A DNA stretch of 64,000 bases, taken from positions 3,410,001 to 3,474,000 of the forward strand of contig WJXW01000001.1 of assembly GCA_015832175.1 (NCBI GenBank), written 5' to 3'. Source of the stretch: Paraphaeosphaeria minitans (taxonomy: Eukaryota; Ascomycota; Dothideomycetes; Pleosporales; Didymosphaeriaceae). The position numbers and the translations under genes were made by a program. This document shows positions 45,324 to 56,796 of this stretch, piece by piece; the first letter of the stretch is position 1; each line of letters begins with the position of its first letter. Below the pieces are notes generated by a model. That model did no database searches, was not told where the DNA came from, and saw only the letters and a list, made by a program, of their open reading frames with translations.

Positions 45324-46046
45324 ATGGCAACATCCTCCAACAACCAACCGCGCTTCGGCCACGGCGGCGGCGGCGGCATGAACACCCGTGCTGCCCCCCC
45401 GCCTATACATCAACAGCCCTACACGACTCCCGGCTTCGGACCTTCATCCAAAAACGCGCAGACTCGCGAAGCCGAGCGGCTGGATGCCCAACGACGCGCC
45501 CGTGAACAAAAAGCGGCCGCCGAAACCGACGCACAAACCGCTCTGGAGTCACTCTCTGAAGAACAGCGCGAGGAGATTCAGGAAGCATTCAACCTGTTTG
45601 ACTTGGACAAGGATGGGTACATCGATTACCACGAATTGAAGGTAGCAATGAAGGCGCTGGGATTTGACGAGCCGAAACAAGAGATCTTGGGCATACTCCA
45701 AACGAACGGGGTACAAGCAACAGGGCAGGCAAGCGGGAGTAAGCAGAAGCAGCCGGTGGGTAACTATCAGAGTCCGCCGAGGTGGTTGCTGCCGTTCCAG
45801 TCGTTCCAAGTGATAATGGCACAGCGCATTGTTTCGAGGAACCCACAGGATGAAATCAACAGGGCGTTTGACCTATTCGATGGGGACGGCAAGGGAAACA
45901 TAACGCTGCAAGACCTAGAGAGGGTTGCAAAGGAGCTGGGAGAGGGTTTGCAGCACGAAGAGCTGCAAGCAATGATTGATGAATTCGATATGAATGGGGA
46001 TGGTGCAATCAGTCGAGAAGAGTTCATCAACATTTGTCTTGGCTAA
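45324..46046 (+). CDS. CDC31: centrin (Cdc31), spindle pole body EF-hand protein
   Basis: Intronless, 240 aa from the ATG at 45324. A Gly/Pro/Gln-rich N-terminal tail and a charged helix (about 50-75) lead into the EF hands. EF1 is intact ([13 protein letters not shown]). The expected EF2 site is replaced by a 30-residue Gln/Ser/Gly-rich stretch ([20 protein letters not shown]). EF3 is degenerate ([12 protein letters not shown]) and EF4 is good ([12 protein letters not shown]). The blocks [20 protein letters not shown] and [11 protein letters not shown] are typical of centrins and not of calmodulin. Family role: duplication of the spindle pole body, and partner roles in DNA repair and mRNA export. 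The divergent neighbour is the nucleoporin precursor. The EF2 replacement is in frame and I think lineage-conserved, but a retained intron is possible. Confidence 0.88.
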   Translation: MATSSNNQPRFGHGGGGGMNTRAAPPPIHQQPYTTPGFGPSSKNAQTREAERLDAQRRAREQKAAAETDAQTALESLSEEQREEIQEAFNLFDLDKDGYIDYHELKVAMKALGFDEPKQEILGILQTNGVQATGQASGSKQKQPVGNYQSPPRWLLPFQSFQVIMAQRIVSRNPQDEINRAFDLFDGDGKGNITLQDLERVAKELGEGLQHEELQAMIDEFDMNGDGAISREEFINICLG

Positions 46047-46327
46047 GTGGGCGGCGCGCCACAATGTGTTAAACTGTTTCTTTAATGTTATTCTACAGCA
46101 ACCTGAATGGGAGGATTAGGCGTTATGCGGCGCGCAGGTGGACCAGTAAAAGCGAGGGCATCTTTTTTCCTGTTCTTGAGATACCAATGTCATATCACAG
46201 ATGCACCAAGTCTCAGCTTAGGAATCCACGATCAATTACACTGAGAACATATGCACAAGTCAGTGAGCAGACCGCCAGCCGAACGAAACAAATGAAACAC
46301 TCATTGTACAAGACCATCTCCCTTGCT

Positions 46328-47947
46328 CTACTGGCCAGGGGCAATAAGCTGACCCTTCTTGTCTGCGTCATGTGCCCAACCACCAGCGCGCGCCTCTCCG
46401 CCATGCTTGACCCCGTAGTCCTTGATCCTTGCCTCCAACTCTGGCCTAAAATGCCTGATCAGACCCTGCAACGGCCACGCGAAAGCCTCACCGAGAGCAC
46501 AGATGGTGTGCCCTTCGACCTGCTTGGTCAACTCCTGAAGCATGTCGATTTCACGCTCTCGGGCCTGTCCCTTGTAGAAGCGGTCCATGATCTGGTGCGT
46601 CCACTTTGAACCTTCACGGCAGGGTGTGCACTGGCCACAGGATTCGTGGTGGTAGAACTTTGAGAGGCGCTGGATGGCGCGAACGACGTCGGTAGATTTG
46701 TCCATGACGATAACGGCAGCAGTGCCCAAACCAGACTGGGCGTCCTTTAGGGCATCGAAATCCATGAGAACATCGTCGCAGATGTTCTTGGGCAGGATAG
46801 GCGTTGAGGAACCGCCAGGGATGACAGCCTTGAGGTTGTCCCATCCACCCCGAACGCCACCACAGTGCTTGTCGATAAGCTCACGGAGAGGGATGGACAT
46901 CTCCTCCTCCACGGTACACGGGTTGTTGACGTGACCAGAGATGCAGAAAAGCTTGGTGCCCTGATTACGCTCGCGACCGAAACCAGCAAACCAGCTACCT
47001 CCGCGTCGGAGAATGGTAGGCGCTACAGCAATAGTCTCGACATTGGCGACGGTAGAGGGGCATCCGAAGAGACCGACGGCGGCGGGGAACGGAGGCTTCA
47101 AACGCGGCTTTCCGGGCTTGCCTTCCAGCGATTCGATGAGCGAGGTCTCCTCACCACACACGTATGCGCCCATTCCTCGGTGGAGGAAGACATCGAAGTC
47201 GTAGCCGGAGCCGCAGGCGTTCTTGCCGATCAAGCCAGCTTGGTATGCCTCCTGGATCGCACGCTGGAGGACAGTGGCTTCCTGGTAGAACTCTCCGCGG
47301 ATGTAGATGTAGGCAGCAGTCGCGTTCATAGCGCGACCAGCAACGAGGCAGCCCTCAATGAGCTTGTGTGGGTCCTTGCGCATAATCTCGCGATCCTTGC
47401 ACGTTCCCGGTTCACCCTCATCGGCGTTGACGACGAGGTAACGGGGTTTGGTGTCGTTCTCCCACCCCTTTGTGTTCATGAAAGACTGTCCAGAGTCAAC
47501 TTTGCGCTTCCCAATGGCTTTTCGCGGCTCGTACCCATTTCAATCCCGAAGGGAAACCAGCACCTCCTCGGCCACGTAGACCCGACGCCTTGATCTCAGA
47601 GATGATCTGCCCACAGTCAGTTCAGCTCAGAGTTCCCTGTACGATGCTGTACGCACCCAATCGTGGCCCTTCAGTATGATTTCCTTCGTCTTATGCCAGT
47701 CCCCATATTTCATCGCGCTCTTGAGATCGGCGCCATGGTGGCCGTACAAGTTCTGGAAAATCCTGTCCTGGTCCTTCAATCCTCCATGTGTCTTCTTAGG
47801 CGCGTCGGTGACGGTAGCGAGCGTCCGGCGCTGGGGTTGCAACGGGATGGCAGCGGTCGAAAGGCGTGAAGCTGCAGAGGCGGCAGGGAGAGCTCGGTGG
47901 GTGACGGCGCTCAGCGTCTGCGCGGCAGGAGCGTGGCGGGCGAGCAT
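46328..47947 (-). CDS. NUO51: NADH:ubiquinone oxidoreductase 51-kDa subunit (complex I flavoprotein 1)
   Basis: Exons 47947-47657, 47606-47535 and 47485-46328 encode 506 aa. An Ala/Arg/Ser-rich presequence ([20 protein letters not shown] ... [13 protein letters not shown]) targets the mitochondrial matrix. The FMN/NADH-binding glycine loop is [16 protein letters not shown] (about residues 106-121), split from [16 protein letters not shown] by the second intron. Another nucleotide-site segment is [20 protein letters not shown]. The N3 4Fe-4S cluster ligands appear in [12 protein letters not shown], with the fourth Cys in [14 protein letters not shown]. This subunit takes electrons from NADH to FMN and then to the iron-sulphur chain. 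Both introns are about 50 nt, GT-AG. Confidence 0.96.
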
Positions 47948-48698
47948 TATGTGCGCGATGTCGAGCAGGGCTCGTGCAATTGAGGCTCCGGGGGCGCGCG
48001 AGCGGTCGTTGTCGTCGACGTTGTGGCGGATGTGAAGCTGGACTACGTTCGGCTGCTGCGAGTCTTGGCGCCATTTGATTACATCTCCTTCCTCTGATTG
48101 GGCTGGGCGAACATGGTGACATCAACCGAGTGCTTCATGGCCGAGTCACACCGAGACACCGACATCACAGTATCAATCGCTGGAATCTTGAGGATTCAAA
48201 GCTGCAGCTTGACGGCATGAGCCTTCTGTGTCAAACGCCGTGGCTTTCTCAACATGCCAACGCTCGTGTGTAGAGGTTGGCATAGCACGAGTTGAAAACA
48301 ATCAATCATGTCGCTTTATGCTATAACACAATCGTCTCTCGATACCTGAGACAAGGAATCCTTTGTGTGAGCACTCTATTCCAGCGGCTGATGGGCACCG
48401 TGTCTGCTGTGTCGGAAACAAAACCCTGTCACTCACTTGCTTCACCTCGCCTGTTATGGCACTTGGCCCACAAACCGCTCTTACTTTGACTGCTGTAGAA
48501 CCTTATGGGTACACCCACGCTCAGCCTTTCTTGGAAACTTCGCTTTGGTTAACTTCTTTTCTGGAAACTGACAGCGGCTACTCAACAACTCGAACACACC
48601 TGGAAAGGGCCTGGCTGTTAAGTACCTCATCTTTAACTTGATACGCCTACCTTCTGTAAGTGTCAACGCGAACTCCGTGGCGCAAGAAACCGCCCGAC
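47948..48698. promoter_or_regulatory. divergent promoter region of NUO51 and an unknown gene
   Basis: About 750 bp with no supported gene. Short plus-strand frames at 48292-48641 are not linked by clear splice sites. The regulatory role is inferred from position. Confidence 0.4.
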
Positions 48699-50045
48699 AT
48701 GTTTCAACCAAATCGCGTTTTCAAGGCAGCCCGCCACACAACACCTGACCTATCAACCACGGTATCCGGTTCTGAGTCCGACATACCTGCCATGTTATCC
48801 GATGGCAAGCGCATGCGTGTTGTCTGGCGCCCCGAACACGGCGATGGCGAACATATGCCGCACATTGTCGAGCGCACAAAGAGCACCCTGCGCGGTCACC
48901 CTACGTGGAAATTTTTCGTCGACGATATCATCCAACCGATTGTTCGAGGTAGCCAGGAGGAGCCTCCTCGTCACGTGTACCTTGACGATGAAGCTTGTTA
49001 CATTATCTGGAAATCCCAGCAATACACCGACACTGAGCTAAAGACCTACTGGCCGTTCGACTTCGACCATCAGGGCAACATCAAAACAGGGCGATCAAAC
49101 CGCGGGCGTCCAGCTTGGGTGGACAGTGATATACCAGTGATCGCCAAAGGAAAGCTACGCGGCAAAAACAAATGGTATGAGTTCTCAGGGGAACCAGAGA
49201 CGACAGAATACCGACCCGTACGACCAGCGAACAAGAGCAAGATGGAACTGCAGGTGGAGACAGAGTGGGGTACGAAGAACGGCCAAGATGTGGGCCTTGT
49301 AAACCCCATTGAGGAGACTCTCGATACACTAACCAGCGAGACCTCTGCGAACAAGAACACAGTCCCTAGAAGCACCGCACTCACTATCTCAGCCGGACCA
49401 CAACCACGGTTTGATCCAACACGTAGGGCTCGGCCTCCGGAGGAAAGTCTGAAAGTGAAGGACTCCCGGTCTTACCCTGTTCAAGGACTATCACTTGATA
49501 AACTACCTCACCACATCGAGCACACTTACCACACGGCGGTCTCGCAATCATACTCGCTTCGAAACTCGAACGCGCCCCCGAAGCGCAAGTTTGTCGGGTC
49601 GTTTCTCATTAGCAGCAGTTCTCTCGGGAGCAACTCCAGGTCCCCTGACCGCAAGCATGTCAAACTGGCAGAGCTACCGCCAACCACTGTTGGTGCAAGC
49701 CCAAAACACAAATCCGCCGGTCCCTTCCTCATCAGCAGCAGCCCTATCGGGAACAGCTCGCGACATTCTGATCCCAAGCGCGTCACCTCAGCAAAGCTCT
49801 CGCTTCCCGTTGTTGGCGCGAGTCTGGACGACAAGCATGGCGGGCGAGAAGAGCATCGATCGATCCCACTGCCTGCTCAGCTGCCTGAGTTTCCACTTGA
49901 TGATAGCACCGAGGAAGACGAGTTTCTTGACAGTGAGTGATTGGATGAAGACATTTACAGCCTCACGCTGACCTTCCGCGTTACAGAAATCAACCAGATC
50001 CTCAAAGGAAGCCCTGATGAATCGATGCCTCGCCGAACACTCTAA
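48699..50045 (+). CDS. hypothetical protein with an internal tandem duplication
   Basis: Exons 48699-49932 and 49987-50045 give 430 aa. The second exon is supported by a GTGAGT donor, a GCTGAC branch site and TTACAG, and it changes the end from FLDSE to DKINQILKGSPDESMPRRTL. Residues about 40-165 may form a domain (MRVVWRPEHGDGEHMPHIVE, WKFFVDDIIQPIVRG, RHVYLDDEACYIIWKSQQY), rich in aromatic and acidic residues. Two adjacent units of about 42 aa are similar: KRKFVGSFLISSSSLGSNSR...VGAS, then KHKSAGPFLISSSPIGNSSR...VGAS. The end is acidic. I do not recognise the protein. Confidence 0.6.
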
Positions 50046-50559
50046 AGGAAGGTGGACATGAAAAGATGTACTGGATGTTTGATTCATAGGAGAAGTCATG
50101 TATCAGCGCGCAAGTATACCCAGGATGAGCTGTCACAACTATTTGTGGATTTCGGTCACAAGGACAAGGCGCATCATTTGCAACGGATGGACTCACAAAC
50201 CTGTCTAAAGTCTGTTTTCAAAACCGAACAGCCTTACATCTCACTGATAGAAGTGGATGTCGGTTTATTTGCGTAGATTCTACAGCTCGACACGCGCGAG
50301 GTTGTTATAATGTAGATCGTTGGCGAGCAGCCCTGGCCACGACAATGCGGCTTTTGTCTGTCAAACATTTCCACATGACGTGCTAGCTTTACTTGTGATG
50401 ATCTGAGCATATTGATAGAGTGGACAAAGTTCATGGAGAAGATCTTGTATTTATTGGGTTCGAGAAGGCTGTAGTCGACAATGTCGAACCAGCTCAGATC
50501 AGTCAGACAAACCGCCGACAGCCTCTCGAATCCTCCTTTACGCACCGTGGGTATCTCAA
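50046..50559. other. spacer between convergent genes
   Basis: About 510 bp, the 3' ends of the unknown 430-aa protein and of the small protein on the other strand. Frames here are short and unsupported. Confidence 0.5.
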
Positions 50560-51064
50560 CTAGGCATCAAACCACTCCAACTCGTCGTTCTTTCCAAACA
50601 CGGCTCTGTAAACGTGGTCACCGTCATCTTTGACGACATCTTCGGTGTGGATGCTGTGAAGCTTGTATTCCCTCTCATCGGCGCTGCTTCCATCCGTACC
50701 GTCCTTGGCGGACCCGAAGATGCGGACGTGGATGTATGCGTTGTCCAATGTGGGGATCTTGACCTTGCCGAAGAGGTGAAGGCCATATGCGGAAACGGCA
50801 ACGCGGACGGCCTCAAGGTCAGAGGACGAGAAAGAGGTCAGATCTTCATCAGAGAGGTCCTTCACTGCGCGGAAGTACTCAGGTTCGTGCTCTTGTAGCT
50901 GTTAGCGATGCCTGCGTTGCGATATTGGTGCGCTCACTGTCGTGATCACGGCGCAGTTTGGTAAGCACCCCCTTGAGATCAGAGAGGATCGAGTTGAAGG
51001 CGTCGATGGAGGCCTGCTGCGGGGCATGGAGCTCGTTCAACTGGACAGTTTCCTCGGTAGCCAT
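50560..51064 (-). CDS. small conserved-looking hypothetical protein, 152 aa
   Basis: Exons 51064-50938 and 50891-50560 (46-nt intron with a GCTAAC branch site, ending CTACAAG) give 152 aa. The N-terminal half is helical (QASIDAFNSILSDLKGVLTK, then DLSDEDLTSFSSSDLEAVRV). The second half alternates hydrophobic strands (GLHLFGKVKIPTLDNAYIHV and YKLHSIHTEDVV) and ends VFGKNDELEWFDA. The composition and layout suggest a small alpha/beta domain that binds another protein. I cannot name the family. The splice fit and clean frame make it a credible gene. Confidence 0.6.
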
Positions 51065-52316
51065 GATGTATGTTATGCTAGTGACAGTGACGAGAGTGGA
51101 GTTTGTAAGTTACGTTTGGTGGTAGCATTCAAGGCCCGATTGCAACCGCCAACAGTTTTATAGGCCTGTGGGTACCCCTCCAAGGATGATGACATTGCGT
51201 TGTCCAAAGACCAAGGCAAGGTCGCGCGAAGCAGGTCGCGTCTCAGCTGTTGCCCTGTGCGGGCAACAACCCCGCAAAACCTGGAAAGCCCCTCTTGAAC
51301 GTTTGCGAATTGCCTTGATGCAAAAGACGTGATTTTTTACGTGTAGCCCAGCTGGAGGTTCAACAGTCTTTTTGATGTAAACATCTCGCCTATTGCAAGC
51401 TCGCAATGTGGATGGTTGTAGCGCGACGCTGCTCGAGACACTGAGTAGCAAATGGACCTAGGTACCCCATGTGTTAGGTAGGTATCGCCTCGGGATGACG
51501 TACGCCACGTGAAAGACCCTTGTCCGTGCACCCACTTTCCGACCCCAAAATGCAGGATAAGGGTACAAAATCGGCTCATCCAGGACAACGTGAAGAGGAT
51601 GAAATTAATGATCCATTCGATCAGATAGGACTAGGATGCACGTGCGCCATTCTGTACCTGGACGTTGAAAACACACGCGCATCCGTAGGTATTTATCCCT
51701 GGACCTATGCACGAAGACCTTGGTATAGAATCTTTGGTCATACTACATAGGTATGTAGCGTTGAAAAGTCCGTCGAGTTTCGCAGAAACAAGCCAGTCGC
51801 GCCTGCTTGAGATAGAAAACATGAACTAGACTCCTTCATGACTAGACTAACGAACCCACGGTAGGATTGGCGACGCGGTCAGCATGGCATCAGATTCCCC
51901 ATTTGGATCTTCCGGTCAGTGAAAAGGCAGGGTTAACGTTTTGGGGGCCATCGGAATTACAACAGTTGGTGGACTCCTACGAAGAGTGCAGTTTAGGCAC
52001 CCGAGGGGTGACTCAGAACGCTTTGACGCGTACCACGGTATGAATGATTCCAACAACGTACCACCTGCACGTGAGTCAGAACCGTCGCCCTTTCTTCCAT
52101 AGTTATGCGAGTATATACTGCGGAGAACAACTCAAGGGCGCTGCACCAGATCATATAAGCTGGTCATTCGGCATCTGTGTTTCTGCTGCACCACAGCAAC
52201 TACTCCCTACAACGACTAGAAGCTCAAGGCCGCCAGGAACCTTCAACTACAAAATCGGCATTTTACCTTTCAATCGAGAAAAGCTATCCTTCGCCTGATC
52301 GGTCATCGCCTATCCA
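51065..52316. promoter_or_regulatory. divergent promoter region with TAGGTA motif
   Basis: About 1.25 kb between outward-facing starts. A GACCTAGGTACC...TTAGGTAGGTATC motif pair lies at about 51453-51486. No gene is supported. Frames such as 51520-51750 lack domain or splice evidence. Confidence 0.45.
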
Positions 52317-52688
52317 ATGTCCACCGACGCCACCACTGCGACCGCCTCCACCAGCACCAAAGCCGAGACTGCCGTATCCTACGCTGCTCTTATCCTTGCT
52401 GACGATGGCATTGAAATCACACCCGAGAAGCTCCAAACCTTGTTCAAAGCCGCCAAAATCGAGGACGTCGAACCTATCTGGACCACGCTCTTCGCCAAAG
52501 CACTCCAAGATAAGGAAGTCAAGGACATCCTTACCGTTGTCCGGACTTCCGCACCGGAGGTCGGCCGCCAACCCGTTCTCGCGAATGAACAGAGCCAAGA
52601 CAAGCCCGCTGAGGGCACAGGGATCATCGACGTGGGAGAAGGTGATGACAGCGACGCGGACGTCGCAATCTTTGATCTTTTCGGCTGA
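52317..52688 (+). CDS. acidic ribosomal stalk protein P1-like, with unusual C-terminus
   Basis: Intronless 123-aa frame. The first 75 residues match the P1 N-terminal helix bundle that pairs with P2 and P0 ([55 protein letters not shown]). The usual Ala/Gly-rich hinge and acidic ESDDDMGFGLFD end are absent. In their place is a Gln/Glu/Pro-rich segment and the end [17 protein letters not shown], which keeps acid-then-FDLFG spacing only loosely. The normal tail recruits elongation factors to the ribosome, so this copy could be a divergent paralogue with a changed role, or the true P1 with a changed tail. Most ascomycete P1 genes carry introns, so the lack of one hints at retroposition. No other P1 is in the window. 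Confidence 0.7.
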   Translation: MSTDATTATASTSTKAETAVSYAALILADDGIEITPEKLQTLFKAAKIEDVEPIWTTLFAKALQDKEVKDILTVVRTSAPEVGRQPVLANEQSQDKPAEGTGIIDVGEGDDSDADVAIFDLFG

Positions 52689-53009
52689 GAAGCAGGTATG
52701 GAATGAAAAAGCGGGACGCTGGTTAATCTCGAGATTAGATTTGGGGGTTTTGAGATCTTACGCTAGCTCCACAATGCAAGGCAATCTTTCTTCCAAATGC
52801 GCTTACATTCAAGATGTCTTATGGTTGCTGCGTCGAAGACACGTATGCTTTGCCCTTTACTAAATGCATGTTGAGTCAGTCGACATTGTTTGATCCTCAA
52901 CAAGAGTTATGATCACAGACATGCATCACAATTCGCCCCCCATCATAAATTTATGTACTGCGTGACGAGAGTGTGAAATGCCTGGAGTAAGAACAATCGA
53001 TTTGCCAGT
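52689..53009. other. spacer between convergent genes
   Basis: About 320 bp. AT-rich, no gene seen. Confidence 0.5.
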
Positions 53010-54208
53010 TCATTTCTTATGGACGACAATATACTCCTTCCTGACCTCGATATGATCGCCGCTGAACTTTCCGCCATGCTCTAACGAAACAAAGGCATGG
53101 TTCTGCCAAATGTCTCTTCCAACCCAATTTGCTGGGTGCAAGTTTGCCAAGGAAGAGCAGCTATTGCCCGATCGTAATTCTAGCCGTTGAAGACCATGCG
53201 AGAATCCCTCCCTGGGCAGCTCACTACGATTTGTTTGCCAGCGATTATGAAACGGCGTAAGGGTAGGAAAAGAGCATGCAATGATTCCCACAGCGATCTC
53301 AAGCGGTGAAAGAAGTATACGCCCCCAGGCCGCGCCGATGGGGTCCGACTGTATGTCTCCAAGCACACAGTCCATACGTAGCACAGCGCAGACGGTACAG
53401 CTGCAAATTGTTAGTACAGTTTCGGTTTTCGTAAGCCAGGAGCCAACTTACAAGCTTCCTAGGACAAAAAGCATGAGAATAGACAGCTTTCTCCGCTTGG
53501 AGGTCAGCTCCATCTCCGTGATGGCTGGCACCGCGAGGCACATGATCAGGGCGTTGAATGCAACATGCAGCGATCCGATACCTATGCAATTGCCCCTGCT
53601 AGGCAACGTACAAGTACCCGGTGGATGACAGTAGTATGCCCATGCAGCGAGAGCATACAGGAACCACGCAACCACCGAACCCATCATCAGATAGACTGAG
53701 ACGAGGAGAAAACGGCGAGTACTGTAGATCCGAGCATATAACCACAGAAGAGAGAGCTGGACAGCTGTGATAGATGTCGCCCAGCAACAATCGACAGCAA
53801 TTTGTGTCTTGAAGCACGGTTAGTCGAATCAATGACGGCTTAAGGGAGACAATGGATTGCATACCCGTATCCAAAAACGATGTTTTAGCCGCTCACCAAA
53901 GTGCGCTTCCACTTCTTGCGTACTAAGCCCCTGACCGCCCTCAAGAACGAGAACAAAGACCATAACAACGACAAGTAGGCTCATGATCTATGACTGTCAG
54001 TATCATATTCATTTTAGTTGGGTGCGATACACACCAGACTACAAATGCAAAGAACATCTTCCACCAGGGTATTGATTCGTTTCACCTGCCTTTCCCGCCA
54101 TCGCGCAATAATCACGCCCGTCGCTATAGCCAGAAAGATAGGAGGTATGACAAGAAGAATGATTTGTTGGTCGTTGACCACATCAAAGCGACGCTTTGAA
54201 AGATGCAT
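53010..54208 (-). CDS. rhodopsin-domain integral membrane protein (PTH11-like core, no CFEM)
   Basis: Exons 54208-54033, 53979-53865, 53807-53452 and 53400-53010 encode 345 aa. Seven hydrophobic spans are visible, including IILLVIPPIFLAIATGVII, LLVVVMVFVLVLEGG, WATSITAVQLSLLWLYARIY, SVYLMMGSVVAWFLYALAAW and HVAFNALIMCLAVPAI. The order resembles the fungal rhodopsin domain (PF20684) family: W-x-x-RxxxVKR after helix 1, a long loop with EVEAHFGERLKHRFWIRTQI, and the aromatic/Cys pair YYCHPPGTC before helix 5. The last 100 residues are soluble and not conserved in a way I can place. Members are orphan membrane proteins, some acting as receptors in host or nutrient sensing. No CFEM domain is present. 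Introns all fit GT-AG. Confidence 0.8.
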
Positions 54209-55565
54209 GGTAATCAGATATCTTCATAGGATGGTCGGTGGCATCAGAAGAGAGAGGATATACAGAACAGAGCGTGCCTAGATCGTAAGCTGCATGATAT
54301 ATGAGACAACGGAAGTTCAAGAAATGAAGGGCCGACATTCGACCGATTATTGGCACTGCTAGCAGCAACAATAGGCTTGATCGTATGAGACAGGATCTTG
54401 ACGTTCTGCGGCTCGTGTTATAAAGGCATGTACGTAACACGTCCCAGCGTGGGTGGAGTTTGGGAACCGAACGTCTGGGGTGGTCGTGTGGAGCTGGTTC
54501 CGGATTGCGAGCGTACGCGAACCGATAGGTATAGAAACATGACATCTTTACATGGTTTCTTCCCGGCGCAGCTCCGTTGGTTTACTTGCTCAGCACTGCA
54601 TGTCAGCCCTGTTGCGATGTGAGGAACCTGAAAGTGTGTCTGCACTTAGATAGAGCTGTCCAATCGATACTTGAATTGGAAAGCCAGCTAAGTGCCTCTA
54701 TGGGCCTTTGAGTCCGCTAATTTGGACGATCTTGCCATATGCTTCGTCTCAGCAGTCAATGGCATGTCCTAGCGTGACGTGTAACCTGCATGGCTCGAAC
54801 TTTGTAAGTTCTAGATGACTCGCTCCGCTCAGTCAGAGTACCTAAATGTGTCGCTATGTTGGCGTGCATACGACCTAGAGCCTGCGTAGCTTCAACGGGC
54901 TTCGAGCCGTCCCAGAGTTCCGTCCTTAAAAGGTAGTAACATTTCTCTCTTTCCTTGGAAACTTGGTCCGCTCAAGAACTGATTGCGATCCTATTATTTT
55001 TGTTTTTGAACCTTGACCCACGAAGCTCTCCAGATATGCCACTGGCTTGCAGCACAGCATCACTGCGGTGTATCAACTATTCAAGGTCAACTTGCCTTTC
55101 TTTCCAAATAATGCGCAAAAGGGGCATGGTCTGAGATCCCCTTGCTTCCGCCGTCTGACCTTTGCGCGGGGCGATCCACACATCAGCCGCTTCATCCCGC
55201 ACCAGCGAACGCCACGCACGTGCGCCTTGGTACCTAGGTACACAGTAGGTACCTAACCGTGCCTCCCCGAGCGGAGGCTAATCTGATGTGCGGCTGAGAT
55301 CTGCAGTTAACCGTGGCTTCATCTCTTCCCATATCGTCAAACGTCCGTTGCTCTCACCATTTTAGCTCCGGGGCCGCCCACCGCCGGACCGCGTCAAAGG
55401 TACAGCCAGTTGATACACAGAGTCGTTGACGGCGTCGGAAGAATTTCGCTCCCCATCATTTCCGTGCTGCCGGCGCGTATCTGAGTGGCAGAGAGCGTGA
55501 TGAAATTGATCGAACCGGCAGGCATCTGATCCAAACTACCGTAGGTAGGTACCTACCTAGCGTGA
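54209..55565. other. 1.36-kb spacer with TAGGTA motifs
   Basis: TACCTAGGTAC...GTAGGTACC lies at about 55231-55253 and CGTAGGTAGGTACCTACCTA at about 55541-55560, immediately before the start of the next gene. No gene is supported. Confidence 0.5.
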
Positions 55566-56339
55566 ATGGAAACTAGAGAGCCGAACCTCATTCCCTACGG
55601 CAGCTGCCGGCATCAGCCCTATTGTTTCTCTGATCTACTTACACAACCATTCTCTAACAGACACAAAGCAAAGCCTCAAAGCGGGTGCGGCGGCATAAAA
55701 AACATGCCTGCAATGTCATTCTCACAATCGTGTCACGATGACAGCAAAGATACAATGGCGCCTCACCTCCTCTCGCTCCCTATAGAGTTGCGCGACATGA
55801 TATACACCTATATTTTCGCAACCGACGACTCAATTCAGCTCCACCTCGACATGACGCCCACAAGCATCCTCCTGCGCTTAAATGATCTCCCACTGCGCTC
55901 CGTCTGCAAGCAAATACGCGAAGAAACCCGCGATGCGAAATTGTACCGCTACAACACCTTCGACATCTCGCTCCCAGGTGACTCAATGCGCAACGAGATC
56001 TCCTATCGCGAACTACATATCTCCGAGTATCGCGCGATTCAGTCCGTGAACGTGACGGGCACCACGTCGTTCAACGAAAATCACGTGACTAAGAAAGAGG
56101 TGTTAAACGTGCCGTTGTGGCTGAGCGAAGATGTGTTGGGTCTAAAGACTAGGCTGCCTGGGTTAACGAACCTTGCTGTTAGTGTTTTTGCTGAAGGGCC
56201 TAGCAATATACATCACGGGCCGTGGCTCATGGCTTGTAGGAGCCAGGCGAGAGGCTGGAGGGCGAGGATTCAGGAATGGAATGAAGACTGCAGGTTGAGC
56301 TTTAGTTATCTGGGGGATGGGACGGTAGCTAGGAGGTAG
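55566..56339 (+). CDS. F-box-like (2EXR-like) family protein
   Basis: Intronless 257-aa frame. The motif PHLLSLPIELRDMIYTYIFA (about residues 66-85) followed by LPLRSVCKQIREETRDAKLY RYNTFDI is the typical fungal F-box-like pattern. The N-terminal 60 residues look unstructured and may be partly leader, because a second ATG (about 55755) directly precedes the motif. The rest has little similarity to named domains. It is a third member in the window after 20934-21939 and 21923-22772. Function unknown. Confidence 0.7.
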   Translation: METREPNLIPYGSCRHQPYCFSDLLTQPFSNRHKAKPQSGCGGIKNMPAMSFSQSCHDDSKDTMAPHLLSLPIELRDMIYTYIFATDDSIQLHLDMTPTSILLRLNDLPLRSVCKQIREETRDAKLYRYNTFDISLPGDSMRNEISYRELHISEYRAIQSVNVTGTTSFNENHVTKKEVLNVPLWLSEDVLGLKTRLPGLTNLAVSVFAEGPSNIHHGPWLMACRSQARGWRARIQEWNEDCRLSFSYLGDGTVARR

Positions 56340-56796
56340 ATTATAGTGTTGTTCAGGGCGTCTTCAATGTCGGTGGGGAAAAAATAGCTCTGTAGGATTG
56401 GGGCTTTGTGTGTAATCGCACCCAAGGCGCAAAGATCTTTTGGGACATTATAAACTTTCTCAAAGTTGGGTAGTATGAGAGACCTTTAGTCTCTCATACT
56501 ATCCCGCTTTATCATTTGCAGTTTCCATTACTCGTAATGCTGGGATGGCAATTTCAAAATATTGGCTTGATACCTACTGTGGCTTTGAGAGGATCAACAA
56601 CTCAAGTGCTGGATCGCACCAATATAGAGACCCTCCGCTTAACATCTAGACCATAAACAATGATGATAATTCCTTTGTAGCCTTCCTCTCTAGAGCATAC
56701 ACGTCCATACGTGGCTTCATCATCCGGAATCAAGAACGCTTGCCAGTGGTGCAACTGCCACGCTTGAACACTGATCCGACCAGCACGGGGGCCTCG
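56340..56796. other. spacer between convergent genes, with hairpin
   Basis: About 460 bp, containing the strong inverted repeat listed separately. Nothing else seen. Confidence 0.5.
56468..56505. repeat. strong inverted repeat / hairpin in a 3' spacer
   Basis: GGGTAGTATGAGAGAC (56468-56483) faces GTCTCTCATACTATCCC (56489-56505) across the loop CTTTA. Pairing gives 13 perfect base pairs, a one-base bulge and three more G-C pairs. It starts about 130 bp after the F-box-like stop codon. Confidence 0.85.
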
